Below the pieces are notes generated by a model that made no database searches, had not been told where the DNA came from, and saw nothing but the letters and a program-made list of their open reading frames with translations. Made by a program: the position numbers and the translations under genes. Below, piece by piece: positions 17,130 to 27,500 of a DNA stretch of 64,000 nucleotides. Source of the stretch: Lachnospiraceae bacterium. GTDB taxonomy: Bacteria > Bacillota_A > Clostridia > Lachnospirales > Lachnospiraceae. Position 1 is the first letter of the stretch, and each line of letters begins with the position of its first letter. The stretch lies in contig JAQUUB010000005.1 in NCBI GenBank assembly GCA_028694115.1, positions 63,190-127,189 of the forward strand, written 5' to 3'.

Positions 17130-18599
17130 CTATAAACTAAAGGATAAAAATGCAGGTACAATAATAATGATCATAACCACCAGAAGCATAATTCCCATTG
17201 GTAATAGTAATTTTGTTCCTGCTTCTTCTCCTAGTTTTCTAGCCAGACTTTTTCTTTCTTCAAAGGCTTCTCTTTCCTCCGACTCCATAATTAGCAATAA
17301 ACCAGTACTGCCTTTTTTAAGATTTTGACTTAGTAATGCTCCTAATTTGAGATACTTCTGGACTTTACAACGATTTCCAAACCGTACATATGCATCACTT
17401 TCTGAAATTCCGCCTTTCATTTCCCTTGTTGTGAAAAGCATTTCTTCATAGGCATAGCGAATATTTTTACTACATTTTCGCTTTTCATAATCAAAAGCGA
17501 CTTTTTCAAATGCTCCCCGAATCGTCATACCTGCACCTAACAGTAATGTCATTTTGCATACGATTTCCGGATAATCCATCTTCATTTGCTTTTCTCTCTT
17601 TTCAACCTTTTTATCCAACTCCTTATTTTTTCCATAATAGATAAACACCCCTCCAACAATAAAAACAAGAAAAATCAGAATATCGTTGTACTCTCTTTTT
17701 GTTTCAAACGATAATTTATTACCATTCCATTCCTCTGGTAAAATCATATCTTTTAAATAAACTGTCTGCTTTTCATATTTTTCTAACAATTCCTGAATCC
17801 CAATCGATAAGGATTCCTTTTCATCTTTGGGAGGCGGATATACCATTCCATTAAAAATATGTTCCTGCTGATTATCATAATAGGTAAGAACTGCTGTGAT
17901 TTCTAGTGGAGTTCCTCCTTTTACCGTAGCTTCCTTCTGAATCTGACCATTTCCATTTATGACATTATAGTTATTAAATTTCCAGCTAATTTCAATAGGA
18001 TATGGTGGTAATTTGCTTATAAGATTTAAATCATAGCAAATCACATCCAATGAATCATTATCTTGTAAAATTACTTGTTCTAATTGCTGTGAGATATCAT
18101 TAAATATGACTTCTAATTCTTTATCTGAGTATTGCTGCTCCTGAATTGTAATTGGAAATGAATCCTCTAACTGATCCTCTCCTAATGTAACATCTAACTC
18201 TATATTCTTTTCTCCCATACCATAAGTATTTCTCTCTATGATTCTATTTTCTAAACTCATTTTATTTAGTTCGGAATTTATTGATATTGCAAGAGAAAGG
18301 AGCGTTCCTATAAAGAGCATAAATAAAAAATATGCAATCTTTTCTGTATAAAATTTTTCATGAAAAAGTTTTGTATCCTCAGATGGATTTAATAATTTGT
18401 ATTTATTGATGACTCCTATATTTGCAAATTTTACTTTTAATATCTTGTTTTTTTCTATTTTTTTATAAATCCATCTTCCTAGTTTATAGAAAATAATCAT
18501 ATACGTTTTATTACAAAAATCTTTTTGTAATGGCGTTACTGAGGTAATATAAAAAAAAATTAAGTACATAAATAGAATAGAAATTAATAGAGTCATCAT
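17130..18599 (-). CDS. tadC: TadC-like pilus assembly membrane protein (T2SSF-type)
   Basis: Inner-membrane platform protein of 489 aa. The C-terminal half has the type II secretion F fold (MKMDYPEIVCKMTLLLGAGMTIRGAFEKV, then several membrane segments). The N-terminal half has two helices around a ~180-residue external domain (~135-320), unusually large for TadC. The ATG at 18599 follows GAGGTGTAAC and starts 1 bp after the tadB stop. Together with TadB it should form the platform that the CpaF ATPase drives. Confidence 0.82.
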   Translation of the reverse strand: MMTLLISILFMYLIFFYITSVTPLQKDFCNKTYMIIFYKLGRWIYKKIEKNKILKVKFANIGVINKYKLLNPSEDTKLFHEKFYTEKIAYFLFMLFIGTLLSLAISINSELNKMSLENRIIERNTYGMGEKNIELDVTLGEDQLEDSFPITIQEQQYSDKELEVIFNDISQQLEQVILQDNDSLDVICYDLNLISKLPPYPIEISWKFNNYNVINGNGQIQKEATVKGGTPLEITAVLTYYDNQQEHIFNGMVYPPPKDEKESLSIGIQELLEKYEKQTVYLKDMILPEEWNGNKLSFETKREYNDILIFLVFIVGGVFIYYGKNKELDKKVEKREKQMKMDYPEIVCKMTLLLGAGMTIRGAFEKVAFDYEKRKCSKNIRYAYEEMLFTTREMKGGISESDAYVRFGNRCKVQKYLKLGALLSQNLKKGSTGLLLIMESEEREAFEERKSLARKLGEEAGTKLLLPMGIMLLVVMIIIIVPAFLSFSL

Positions 18600-18600
18600 G

Positions 18601-19359
18601 TTACACCTCAATATTTACTATTTTTAGTGATAAATAGTATGCAAATAAATAGAGAACCAAGCAAACTGTCATAACAATTGCTCCAGACCAATTTCCATAC
18701 AATGCCTTCATAAATTCGGGTGAACTTTGCTTTACATATAAAATGATAAAGAAGGGCACCACATTCATAATTTTTTGTTCAAACTTCTTAGCACTCATTA
18801 ATGTTTCTATTTCCCTTTTAACTTCTATTTTATCTCCTATTGAGTCAACTGCCCTTTTAATTATCATGGAAAAATCACCACCACTCCTTTTTGCTGTTAC
18901 AAACACATCCGTAAAATCTTGGATATCATCGATTGCACTCCTTCTCGCAAAGTCCTTTAAGATATTTTCTAATGTCTCATTGGATTTAATTCTTCCAGAT
19001 AGTAGTTGAAATTCCTTAGTAATAATGCCTTCTTTTCCATAAAGTGTTAACATATCATTTCCTGCTTCTATAAATGCATTCTCAACAGAATATCCTGCAT
19101 GTAGGGCACTGCTCACGGCCTGTATTGCATCTTTAAATTGAATATTTACTTCTCTCTTTCTGCTACAACACAATTGTTCTTTTTTTTCCTTTATAAATAA
19201 CATAAGCAATGGTAATAAAATTAAAAAAGCTACTAAGTTCTGATAAAATAAGTATGCAATTCCCGCAACAATACTAATCCCTTCCAAGCTATACAGAACC
19301 CACTCCTGCTTTGAAAAAATATATTTTTGGTAATTAATTTTCACCTTCCATTCCTCCAC
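18601..19359 (-). CDS. tadB: TadB-like pilus assembly membrane protein (T2SSF-type)
   Basis: A 252-aa platform protein with N-terminal membrane helices, the T2SSF pattern FKDAIQAVSSALHAGYSVENAFIEAG, the conserved DFTDVFVTAKRSGGDFSMIIK segment, and two C-terminal helices. The start overlaps the 3' end of cpaF by 26 bp, so both are probably translated in a coupled way. Confidence 0.85.
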   Translation of the reverse strand: MEEWKVKINYQKYIFSKQEWVLYSLEGISIVAGIAYLFYQNLVAFLILLPLLMLFIKEKKEQLCCSRKREVNIQFKDAIQAVSSALHAGYSVENAFIEAGNDMLTLYGKEGIITKEFQLLSGRIKSNETLENILKDFARRSAIDDIQDFTDVFVTAKRSGGDFSMIIKRAVDSIGDKIEVKREIETLMSAKKFEQKIMNVVPFFIILYVKQSSPEFMKALYGNWSGAIVMTVCLVLYLFAYYLSLKIVNIEV

Positions 19360-20563
19360 CTTTCCATTTATCCAGATTTCTTAATTTGCCTACTTTCTTT
19401 AACTCCCCTATTACACTTCCTTTACATTCTCCGGTTTCCATAAATGAATAAATAGGATTACTCCTTATTTCTCCATCTTCATAAGATAGAATTTCCGTTA
19501 TCTCTAATACTTTTCTACTTTTATCTCTTAGTCTTCCCAAATGCACAATGATATCTATTCCAGAGGCTAATTGTCTGCGAATGGCTGGTAACGGAAGATC
19601 AATACCCATTAGAATCATCGTCTCTAATCGATTCAACATATCTTTTGATGAATTTGCATGTCCTGTTGATAAGGAACCGTCATGCCCTGTGTTATAGGCG
19701 GATAAAAGCTCTAGTGCTTCACTTCCCCGTACTTCTCCAACAATAATTCGGTCAGGTCTCATACGGAGGCTGGATTTTATTAAATCCCTAATTGTAATTT
19801 CGACACAACCTTCCACATTGGCATTCCTTGTTTCCAGCCGTACTAAATTTGGTACCCCTTGTATCTGTAATTCTGCACTGTCTTCAATTGTAATAATTCT
19901 TTCATCTTTTGGAATATCATGCGATAATGCATTAAGAAATGTGGTTTTACCAGAACCGGTTCCACCTGAAATAAATATATTATAGCCACAAATAACTAGT
20001 TTTTTTAGGAATTCTGCTGCTTCTCTTGATATTGCACCAAACGATATCAGGTCTTTCATTTCAATTGGCTTATCAGGAAATCTCCGAATCGTTAGGATTG
20101 GACCATTTAATGCAATTGGATTTAAGACTACATTTACTCTTGAACCGTTGCTTAACCTGGCATCAACAATGGGTGTTGCTTCATTTACCACACGATTACT
20201 CTTTGCTACAATCTGTTGTATAATATCCTGCAATTTATCTATTGTTTCAAATTGATTTTCCCACCGGAATAGACGTCCAGCCTTTTCTACAAATATTCCA
20301 TCCATTCCATTTACCATTATTTCGGTTACGGAAGAATCATCAATTAACTCCTGCAAAAGATCAAGTTTTCGAATTGAAAAAAATAAATCTTTTTTCAAAT
20401 CTCTTTTTTCTTCCAGTGTTAAAAAATTATGCTTACTTATTTGAATAATCCTTTCATCTATCAACTCTTCAATTTCCATATCCGATACTTCTCTGGAAAA
20501 GTCAATTTTTTGCATGATTTCTTCTTTTATAACAGCCCGTAAATTACTGATTTCTTTTGCCAT
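19334..20563 (-). CDS. cpaF: CpaF/TadA-type pilus assembly ATPase
   Basis: Cytoplasmic secretion ATPase of 409 aa that powers pilus extension, and possibly retraction. The Walker A motif GGTGSGKTTF is at about 200-209. Family motifs before and after it include EIMVNGMDGIFVEK, the Asp box TIEDSAELQI, the Walker B region RPDRIIVGEVRG and the His box STGHANSS. The length matches CpaF. It overlaps tadZ by one base and is followed by the two platform genes. Confidence 0.95.
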   Translation of the reverse strand: MAKEISNLRAVIKEEIMQKIDFSREVSDMEIEELIDERIIQISKHNFLTLEEKRDLKKDLFFSIRKLDLLQELIDDSSVTEIMVNGMDGIFVEKAGRLFRWENQFETIDKLQDIIQQIVAKSNRVVNEATPIVDARLSNGSRVNVVLNPIALNGPILTIRRFPDKPIEMKDLISFGAISREAAEFLKKLVICGYNIFISGGTGSGKTTFLNALSHDIPKDERIITIEDSAELQIQGVPNLVRLETRNANVEGCVEITIRDLIKSSLRMRPDRIIVGEVRGSEALELLSAYNTGHDGSLSTGHANSSKDMLNRLETMILMGIDLPLPAIRRQLASGIDIIVHLGRLRDKSRKVLEITEILSYEDGEIRSNPIYSFMETGECKGSVIGELKKVGKLRNLDKWKGGGMEGEN

Positions 20564-21567
20564 TATACTTTTCCCTCGTCTACTTCTAGTAATTTCTTTA
20601 CATAAGTACCCAGCTCGCTATGAACCAAATTTTCAATTCCATATTCGATTCCTTTAAAGTAGGAAAAGCTTAATTTTCTGGTTTTTTCTAATACATCCGC
20701 ATAATTCATAATTTTCAAAAGTGCTTCGTACTGTTCCATTTTTGCATAGGATACGCCATCATCCCTGGTAGGTGTATAAATTTTTGTGCAAATCCTTAAA
20801 ATATCAAATATTCCTTCAACTGCTTCACCCAAATCAAGAATAATCACCTCATAATTACATTTTTTAATTTCTTCTAAAAAGCTAATCCATTGATCTCTTC
20901 TTACTGTTTTAATATCTAATGGTGATAAGGCAGGTGGGATATAATCAAGCTTCCCAATACTTTGCACCATACTTGCTAATTTCCAGATAAAATTTTGTCT
21001 GTTCTGGCTGATATAATACATCAAATCTGACATATCTGTCATATATGTAGTACATAACAGTGAATTAAAACCTGCATATTCTTCTAGGTTAATATAAAGA
21101 GTCCTTTTTTCCTTGGCAAGAATTTGTCCTAATGTCATTGCAAAGGAAGTTTTTAAAGTTCTTTTAACAGGAGAATAGACGCCAATTACTTCCATTCCCG
21201 TTGTGATATTATTTCTACTTTTGATTACACTTCCTGCTTCTGCATAATAGCACATGACTTCTCTTAAAATATTTTCGGTCTCCTGATATTTATAAATGGA
21301 TTTGTGCCCTTCTTTATCAAGAGTTGTCTCTTCTTCTGATAACACAAAAATTTCTCCGATGTTTAGTTCTTTTAATTCTTGTGTAATTGCCTCTTCTGAA
21401 ATTAATAGAACATCAATTTTTTCTTTTTTTGCGTATTCTATTAATTTTTCTACAACCGTAAATGCCTGCACTTCAAACGGCACGGTCTTCTTTAGGTTTA
21501 AATAATCCATAAGCTGACAGGCATAGGTTTCTTCTAGGTCACAAACTGCTAAAATATTTTTATCCAT
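20563..21567 (-). CDS. tadZ: TadZ/CpaE-like pilus localisation ATPase with degenerate Walker A
   Basis: A 334-aa protein with an N-terminal receiver-like domain (MDKNILAVCDLEETYACQL, VLLISEE) and a ParA/MinD-like C-terminal half. The P-loop position reads GVYSPVKRTLKTSFAM: the final lysine-Thr-Ser is present, but the glycines of the deviant Walker A motif are mostly gone. The later YEVIILDLGEAVEG matches the MinD Walker B strand. TadZ proteins place the Tad machine at a pole. The degenerate P-loop suggests weak or no ATP hydrolysis. Confidence 0.8.
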   Translation of the reverse strand: MDKNILAVCDLEETYACQLMDYLNLKKTVPFEVQAFTVVEKLIEYAKKEKIDVLLISEEAITQELKELNIGEIFVLSEEETTLDKEGHKSIYKYQETENILREVMCYYAEAGSVIKSRNNITTGMEVIGVYSPVKRTLKTSFAMTLGQILAKEKRTLYINLEEYAGFNSLLCTTYMTDMSDLMYYISQNRQNFIWKLASMVQSIGKLDYIPPALSPLDIKTVRRDQWISFLEEIKKCNYEVIILDLGEAVEGIFDILRICTKIYTPTRDDGVSYAKMEQYEALLKIMNYADVLEKTRKLSFSYFKGIEYGIENLVHSELGTYVKKLLEVDEGKV

Positions 21568-21594
21568 TTAAGCTCTCCCTTTTATCCACTCTCC

Positions 21595-22116
21595 TCAATA
21601 GGAGAATATACTTTTTATTAAAACAGATATTGCTACACCCAAAAATATGGGAATGGCAAGTGGTATCACTGCATCTTTATCAATGGGCCCCCGATAATAG
21701 GGTACTACCTGCCTTGTGACTGCATAATTTTTGAAGTAATCCTTTAGGTATTTTATTCTCTTTTTTAAATTCTTTTTGTAATAAAGTTTTATTAGTGATA
21801 GGACTCCCCCTGAAATCAGAATTGGAAATAAGTATTCTACAGTTCCATCTGTTCCAAAAAAACATCCCAATACCATAAATAATTTAACATCTGCTGCACC
21901 AATCATATGAAAATAGTATGGAATACTTAATACGGCTAGTGGAACTATCATACCGATCAGACTTTCCAGTACCCCTGCCTTTCCATCCTTAGAATAGGAA
22001 AAGTAAATTCCAATAGCAATTCCAATTAGAATGAGCCAATTCTTTATTTTTAGATAGAATAGGTCCATAAATGCTGCAGTAAATAAAAGAAGCAGTAACA
22101 CTACCTGTCTCATCAT
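21595..22116 (-). CDS. tadV: Prepilin peptidase, A24 family (TadV/CpaA)
   Basis: First gene of the Tad operon: a 173-aa membrane aspartic protease. The first catalytic Asp is in LFTAAFMDLFYLKIKNWLIL and the second in HMIGAADVKLFMVLG (GxxD). A positively charged loop (~110-140) separates the last helices. It should cut the Flp1 leader. Homologue 14047-14466 is shorter and has different loops. Confidence 0.88.
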   Translation of the reverse strand: MMRQVVLLLLLFTAAFMDLFYLKIKNWLILIGIAIGIYFSYSKDGKAGVLESLIGMIVPLAVLSIPYYFHMIGAADVKLFMVLGCFFGTDGTVEYLFPILISGGVLSLIKLYYKKNLKKRIKYLKDYFKNYAVTRQVVPYYRGPIDKDAVIPLAIPIFLGVAISVLIKSIFSY

Positions 22117-22196
22117 TCGCCTTTCTTTATTTAATTCTTTGTTTGGATAATTTGTCCGATGTGGACGGATTAGAAATAATTTGAATTTGTAAATGA

Positions 22197-22225
22197 ATTA
22201 TAGTATGATTTTTTTCCAGTGTCTA
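22197..22225 (-). promoter_or_regulatory. Promoter of the Tad pilus operon
   Basis: On the minus strand TAGACA (22225-22220) and a perfect TATAAT (22202-22197) are separated by 17 bp, about 80 bp before the first Tad gene. The 11 genes down to 12245 have no gap long enough for another obvious promoter. Confidence 0.65.
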
Positions 22226-22261
22226 TAGCTAATGATTCTTTTTCTGAAATTTGTTACTTTC

Positions 22262-22537
22262 TTACAAATTTTTGAACGCCATGACACCATAAAGCAGCGC
22301 GAGGCCAGGCAATCCGAGGGTTCCACATGTCAAAGCGGTAATATAATTAAGACCTACATAGAGGCTTCCCATACCAATTGCCAGTAATCCCTGATTAATT
22401 AAATAAATAGATACCATCCCGACTAGAGCTCTCGTTGCAAAGTTAATTAAGAGGTCAATTCCCTTTTTAAAATAGACAATACATAGCACAAGTAAACAGA
22501 TACCTCCAATACATAGAAAACCTGTTAGATAATCCAT
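22262..22537 (-). CDS. bofA: BofA family protein (pro-sigma-K processing inhibitor family)
   Basis: A 91-aa membrane protein with three hydrophobic stretches. The C-terminal NYITALTCGTLGLPGLALLYG is the hallmark of BofA, which in Bacillus holds the SpoIVFB protease inactive until sigma-K is needed during sporulation. This suggests a spore-forming lineage, though BofA homologues persist in some non-sporulating relatives. It lies divergent from the DUF2508 gene, whereas in many Firmicutes the two follow recR in one direction. Confidence 0.85.
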   Translation of the reverse strand: MDYLTGFLCIGGICLLVLCIVYFKKGIDLLINFATRALVGMVSIYLINQGLLAIGMGSLYVGLNYITALTCGTLGLPGLALLYGVMAFKNL

Positions 22538-22682
22538 ATTCTTAAACCTACCTTTTTGTAATCTGACTACTTGTATTTTATGATTTTAATAACCATTTTA
22601 TGTCTAAGTATGTATAAATTACCATTGTACGACCATACTATATACTAATCATATTAATTTATTTTCAGATAGGAGATAGGAT

Positions 22683-22904
22683 ATGTTTGGAAAACGCGAG
22701 CTTTCTTATGAAGATAAACAACGCGCAATTCTGCTTTCCGATATTGAAAAAACAAAATGCGCGCTGGACAATGCCTATTCCAATTTTGACAACGTAACTG
22801 ACCCTGACTTAATTGATTGCTACATTTATGAAGTTAATGCTGTTCAAAAAAGGTATAAATATTTATTAGAAAAAGCTGGTTTTTTATACACGGAAACCTC
22901 TTGA
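22683..22904 (+). CDS. DUF2508 (YaaL-like) family protein
   Basis: A 73-aa small soluble protein. The C-terminal DLIDCYIYEVNAVQKRYKYLL stretch matches DUF2508/YaaL, commonly encoded beside bofA and recR; its function is not known. The start follows GATAGGAGATAGGAT. Its last 21 bp overlap the 3' end of fliS on the other strand, with no terminator between the convergent genes. Confidence 0.78.
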   Translation: MFGKRELSYEDKQRAILLSDIEKTKCALDNAYSNFDNVTDPDLIDCYIYEVNAVQKRYKYLLEKAGFLYTETS

Positions 22905-23360
22905 TACTCCCAAATCCTGCAGGCTTTCATTTAAGGTATTCTTACCATAAGTGAGGCCTGCGATTACACTTTGTGCATTTTCCATAACAGGCTGACTGTT
23001 ATCTTGTTTACTTACTTCTTTAAAAGACCCAAGGAGTGGGACTAATACATGTTCGATATGATCTAAGTGTTCCCTTTTCCTTCTGATATTTGCCTTGATT
23101 GCTTCACGGTTTACATAAGTATATAGCTGCATCAACTGATAAGAAATATCATATTCGAAGTTTAAGGAATTCATTAATTCCGAAATACAGTTTTGTATCT
23201 TTCGGATGGATTGTTTATAGGACACCCATTCTTTTTGTTCCATCTCACTTTTTGCATCCCTCAAATAAGTAAGAGCAATTTCATATAATAAAACAATAAT
23301 TTCTGAACGGTTTGCCTGCGTGATTTTTCGTGTAAACTCCTGTTTCTTTTCCTTTGTCAT
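22884..23360 (-). CDS. fliS: FliS-like flagellin export chaperone
   Basis: A 158-aa helical protein. FliS binds the C-terminal helices of flagellin in the cytoplasm and prevents early polymerisation. The N-terminal SEIIVLLYEIALTYLRDAKSEM and the middle KIQNCISELMNSLNFEYDISYQL follow the FliS helix pattern (LYD, L..SL). It lies 20 bp after flagellin on the same strand, the expected partner order. The C-terminal ~40 residues extend past the usual FliS length. Confidence 0.82.
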   Translation of the reverse strand: MTKEKKQEFTRKITQANRSEIIVLLYEIALTYLRDAKSEMEQKEWVSYKQSIRKIQNCISELMNSLNFEYDISYQLMQLYTYVNREAIKANIRRKREHLDHIEHVLVPLLGSFKEVSKQDNSQPVMENAQSVIAGLTYGKNTLNESLQDLGVSRGFRV

Positions 23361-23380
23361 GCCTTACCCCTATTCCGCTT

Positions 23381-24478
23381 TTATTGAAGTAGCTGCAATG
23401 CCTGTTGAGGGAATTCATTTGCCTGTGCTAACATGGTAGTTCCCGCCTGCTGTAATACTTGTAGTGTTGTGTATTCCGTCATTTCTTCTGCCATATCTGT
23501 ATCTACCAGCTGGGAATAAGAAGCCGTCATATTTTCACTTGTTACATCAAGACTTGCAATCGCATGATCTAGTCGATTCCGATAAGCACCAAATTTTGAA
23601 CGAACTTCTGAAGAATAGTCTAATGCATCGGATAGTTTGTCAATTGCCGCCTTTGCATTGTCTGCATTTGTACAATCAATTCCCGTTAGTCCCATTTTAT
23701 CAAGAGATAACTCTGGAATCGATAGTTCTAAAATCTGGCCTTCATTTGCACCAATCTGTAATCTCATAGCTCCGATTCCTGTAATGTCTACATTTACATT
23801 ATAATTAAAACCCGTAGTTAACTGAGTGGGATCGATTTTAAAATTAATCTCTGTTCCATCACTTGATTTTATGGATACATTTCCATCTGTATCAGACTCT
23901 ACTTTTGCATTTGTTGTTAATTTATTCAGGTCACTGCCTGTAACTGCTATTTTTCCATCCGCACCTTTTGTAAACGTAAAATCATATGCCCCAACTCTTG
24001 TTTCATCACTATAGGAAGATACTTTTACCTTTGCTGAATCGGTATATCCTTTTTCTTCAAATGTTCCATCAAGTAAAGGTTGTGAATTAAAATCTGTTTC
24101 ACTTGCTATTCGTTTGATTTCACTGCAGAGTGCCTGCACTTCCTCTTGGATTGCATTCCTGTCGACTGAAGTAACCGTTCCATTTGATGCCTGTACAGCA
24201 AGCTCATTCATTCTTTGGATCATAGATTGTATTTCAGACACAGCACCTTCTGCCGTCTCAATAACGGAAATTCCATCATTTGCATTATTGGTAGCCTTTT
24301 TTAATCCTTCAATCTGGGCTTTCATTACACTGGAAATAGCATAACCTGCTGGATCATCCCCTGGATTATTAAGTTTATTACCTGATGACAATCTTGTCAT
24401 GGAAAGTTGAAGTGCATTTTCACTATTTAATAAATTATTATTGATCCGATAAGCTGTTGAATTTCCATTTATTCTCAT
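23381..24478 (-). CDS. Flagellin
   Basis: Filament subunit, 365 aa. The conserved N-terminal D0/D1 (LQLSMTRLSSGNKLNNPGDDPAGYAIS) and C-terminal D1/D0 (SQLVDTDMAEEMTEYTTLQVLQ) are complete, and a modest variable region (~150-260) lies between. Start at 24478 (MRINGNSTAY) after ACAGGAG; the six extra upstream codons are not flagellin-like. It sits 24 bp after the 1004-aa DUF6240 gene with no visible promoter between, so it shares the sigma-D-like promoter at 27563. Confidence 0.95.
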   Translation of the reverse strand: MRINGNSTAYRINNNLLNSENALQLSMTRLSSGNKLNNPGDDPAGYAISSVMKAQIEGLKKATNNANDGISVIETAEGAVSEIQSMIQRMNELAVQASNGTVTSVDRNAIQEEVQALCSEIKRIASETDFNSQPLLDGTFEEKGYTDSAKVKVSSYSDETRVGAYDFTFTKGADGKIAVTGSDLNKLTTNAKVESDTDGNVSIKSSDGTEINFKIDPTQLTTGFNYNVNVDITGIGAMRLQIGANEGQILELSIPELSLDKMGLTGIDCTNADNAKAAIDKLSDALDYSSEVRSKFGAYRNRLDHAIASLDVTSENMTASYSQLVDTDMAEEMTEYTTLQVLQQAGTTMLAQANEFPQQALQLLQ

Positions 24479-24502
24479 GTGGGCTCCTGTCTGCATGACT
24501 GA

Positions 24503-27500
24503 TCATGCGTTACCATTTTTTAATGTCATTAATAAAGTTTTTGCAACTTTGTATAAGTCTTTCGTACTAACTTTGTCTTCCTGGTTTGGATTAAATTCAA
24601 AGGATATGGAAGAATTTGTTCGAATCACCTGTATCTCTTCTATTTCTTTTCCTGTTTCCTTAATGCTGCTAGCAAATTCCTCTTGTTTTGATTTTAAGAA
24701 ATTGACTCCTTCTTGTGAATCTGCTGCCATATAGCCGCTTACTATATTTTTTGCTACCTTAAACTCTGATGCCAGGTTTCCATACTTTTCCGTATACAGA
24801 GTACATTGTACCTTTCCGGATTCCTTGCCATGTACAATTTGTAAGTGAATGGCTGATGTCTCTCCATCAATCGTAATTGGTATTTCGTAACATTCATTTT
24901 GACTCATATGAGACATTAAATTTAATTCTTTATGAAACAATTTTAATTCTTTAATATCAACTGCTTTTAAATCGGTATCATCCATTTCTGCTCTAATTAT
25001 CTCTTTTGATTCCTCACAAAATTGCTGATATACCGATTCTGCCTGATCTTTTGAATCAAATTCATCAATTACATTATCGGCAAGATTTGTATAATCCTTA
25101 TCTTGTTTTTCAGAATATTCATTTAATTTTTTAAATAGCTTTGTCCCTTTTCCTAATAGATCATTTGCTGCCTGTAACATCGTAACCGTTACAGGTTCCT
25201 CTATATCGATCAGTCTCTGCATAACAGAGGCTTCACTTTGGTTTACATTACGGATGATCTGAGCTTGTTCTTCTCTATAGGCAAGCTCTAACTCTTCATT
25301 TCCTGAAAGCTCTCTCATGTTATCTAATACTTCATCTACCGTTGCATCTAGCGTAATATCCATTTGATGTAACTTATAAGGATCTATTTTGTCCATTATT
25401 TCTTTTCCCGCAGACTGATAATAGTTAGCTTCTGCACTACTATTTGTAAATCCTTTTTCAATCTGATCCGATATACTGAGATCCTTGGCATTTAAACTTT
25501 CTAATCCTCCAAAATTATCATCTATAGAAATATTCATTCCCGCTTGTTTTCTACTTCTACTTGCAGATAATAGATTACCTAATGATAATTCGGCATTCTG
25601 ATTTAATACATTTCCAATTAATGCACCATCACTTTTTTCAATTTGACTGAAGAGTCGATAAATACCAATAAATGCTTCTCTTTCTTCTTGGGTAATGGCA
25701 TCCTCTTTCTCTAGTTTCCATAAAAATTTACTATATTTTTCTGTTTCTTTGCTATCTGTACTTTCTAATGCATCGATCTTGTTTGTAAGAGAATCAATAC
25801 TCTCTTTTAATGGATTAATCCCTTCTTTTATTAGCTGCAATGTGTTGGCTGGTATCATTTTTTCAATTAATCGGTTTACTTTCTGATCTGCTTCCTTCAC
25901 CTGATTCATCGATTCTTCATTGACTGACATTTGGTTATATCCGAGTATTCGAACCGCTCTTTCATTATCAGTTGATTTTGGCATCCCTAACTCCTCAAGC
26001 AGACCATCCATATTTCGAAATGCCTTTTTGATGGAGTCCCCGAGATCTCCTCTGACTTCCGTTTTTAAGGATTCATAACTCTCGCCAGCTTTCTCATACA
26101 AGTTCTTTAAATTTGACCCTTCGATTTCAATATCTTTTAAAGTGAAGGTTTCTGTACTAGAAATTTTGGCAACCACATCGGCAGGAACAAATTTAATCGC
26201 ATTTAGGGTACTTGTAGTCTCCTTATACTGATTCACTTTATCTGCTAAATTCTCAGTGTTTTTACCAAAAAGAACACCATAATACTGTTGTTCTAATTCT
26301 TTTAGTGAATCAACCAGTTGTGACAAATCTGCTGTTTCTATGGAATAATTACTCTTCAATAATTTTATATTTGCTTCCACTGTCATTTGTAGTCTAGTTT
26401 CTTCCAGGATTCTCTTTGCTGATATTAAATCATAATCTGTCTGTGAATAGGTAGTATTCTTTTGCCCATCAGAAGTTAAATTATCAATGGTCAATGCTTC
26501 TTTGTTATTAACTACCTTTTGAAGCTTCGTATCTGTTATTGATTGAACCTTATTATAAATTTCCTTTGCTTTTTCTGAATAGGGTTCCTTTTCAATCAGG
26601 GAAGCCTGTACTGCTGATTTACCTTGACTTTTTGCATTCCCAATCGCGTTCATTAACTGATCTTCATTAATTGGAAATGTAATATTTTTTATATCCTCAA
26701 ACAATTCTAAATTTTCTGGTGTAAGCGGAAGACCTTTTTCTATCATCCACTCTGCGTCTTTCCTGCTCTCATCATTTACTTCTAATCCTGCAGTCTCTAT
26801 TACTTTCTCTATTTGATCTTTTATACTATTAAAATCAACTTCCTCTGCTTTTTTTGTATAATAGTTACCGGAACTATATTCCGCCAGATAAATATTTTCT
26901 ATTGTTGGTTGCATTTGATTTGTAACCATATATTTCATGGCATTTTCTGACACGCTCGTCATTTCTTTCGCTTGTTGAAGCGCCTTCTTACTATCATCTA
27001 TATTTTCTTGTGTAAGTGGCAAGTCCTGCTCTTTTAATTTGTTTTCAATAGTAATTGCTCTACCTTTATTGCCTGTAACGGCCTCTAGCTCCGATTCATC
27101 GAGTGTATCTGTATATCCAGAAACCTCAACTCCTGCCTCCGCTAATTTTGCTTTTATCTGGTCTACGACCGTAACTATTTCCTCAGGAGACATATCCCCC
27201 GGGTCAAATCCGCCTTCTTGAAGTTTTGCATAATCCTCTGTAGACAAAGAATTAGACATAACCGCCATGTATTTTCTCTGTAAAGCAAGATCAACCTGCC
27301 CTACATCCTGCCTGCATTCTTCCAAAGTCTTTCCCTGACTTTTCGCCCTTTCGGGGCTTGAATATGCTGCGTTATCCATAACTGTGCCGGAAATGTCTAT
27401 TTTAATTCCATCATAAGAACTCTTTTTTGTATTCTCTGATGTAAGATATGAAGTTTTTAAATCATTTTCTTTCTCTACATTAGACTTTTGATTTTCATGA

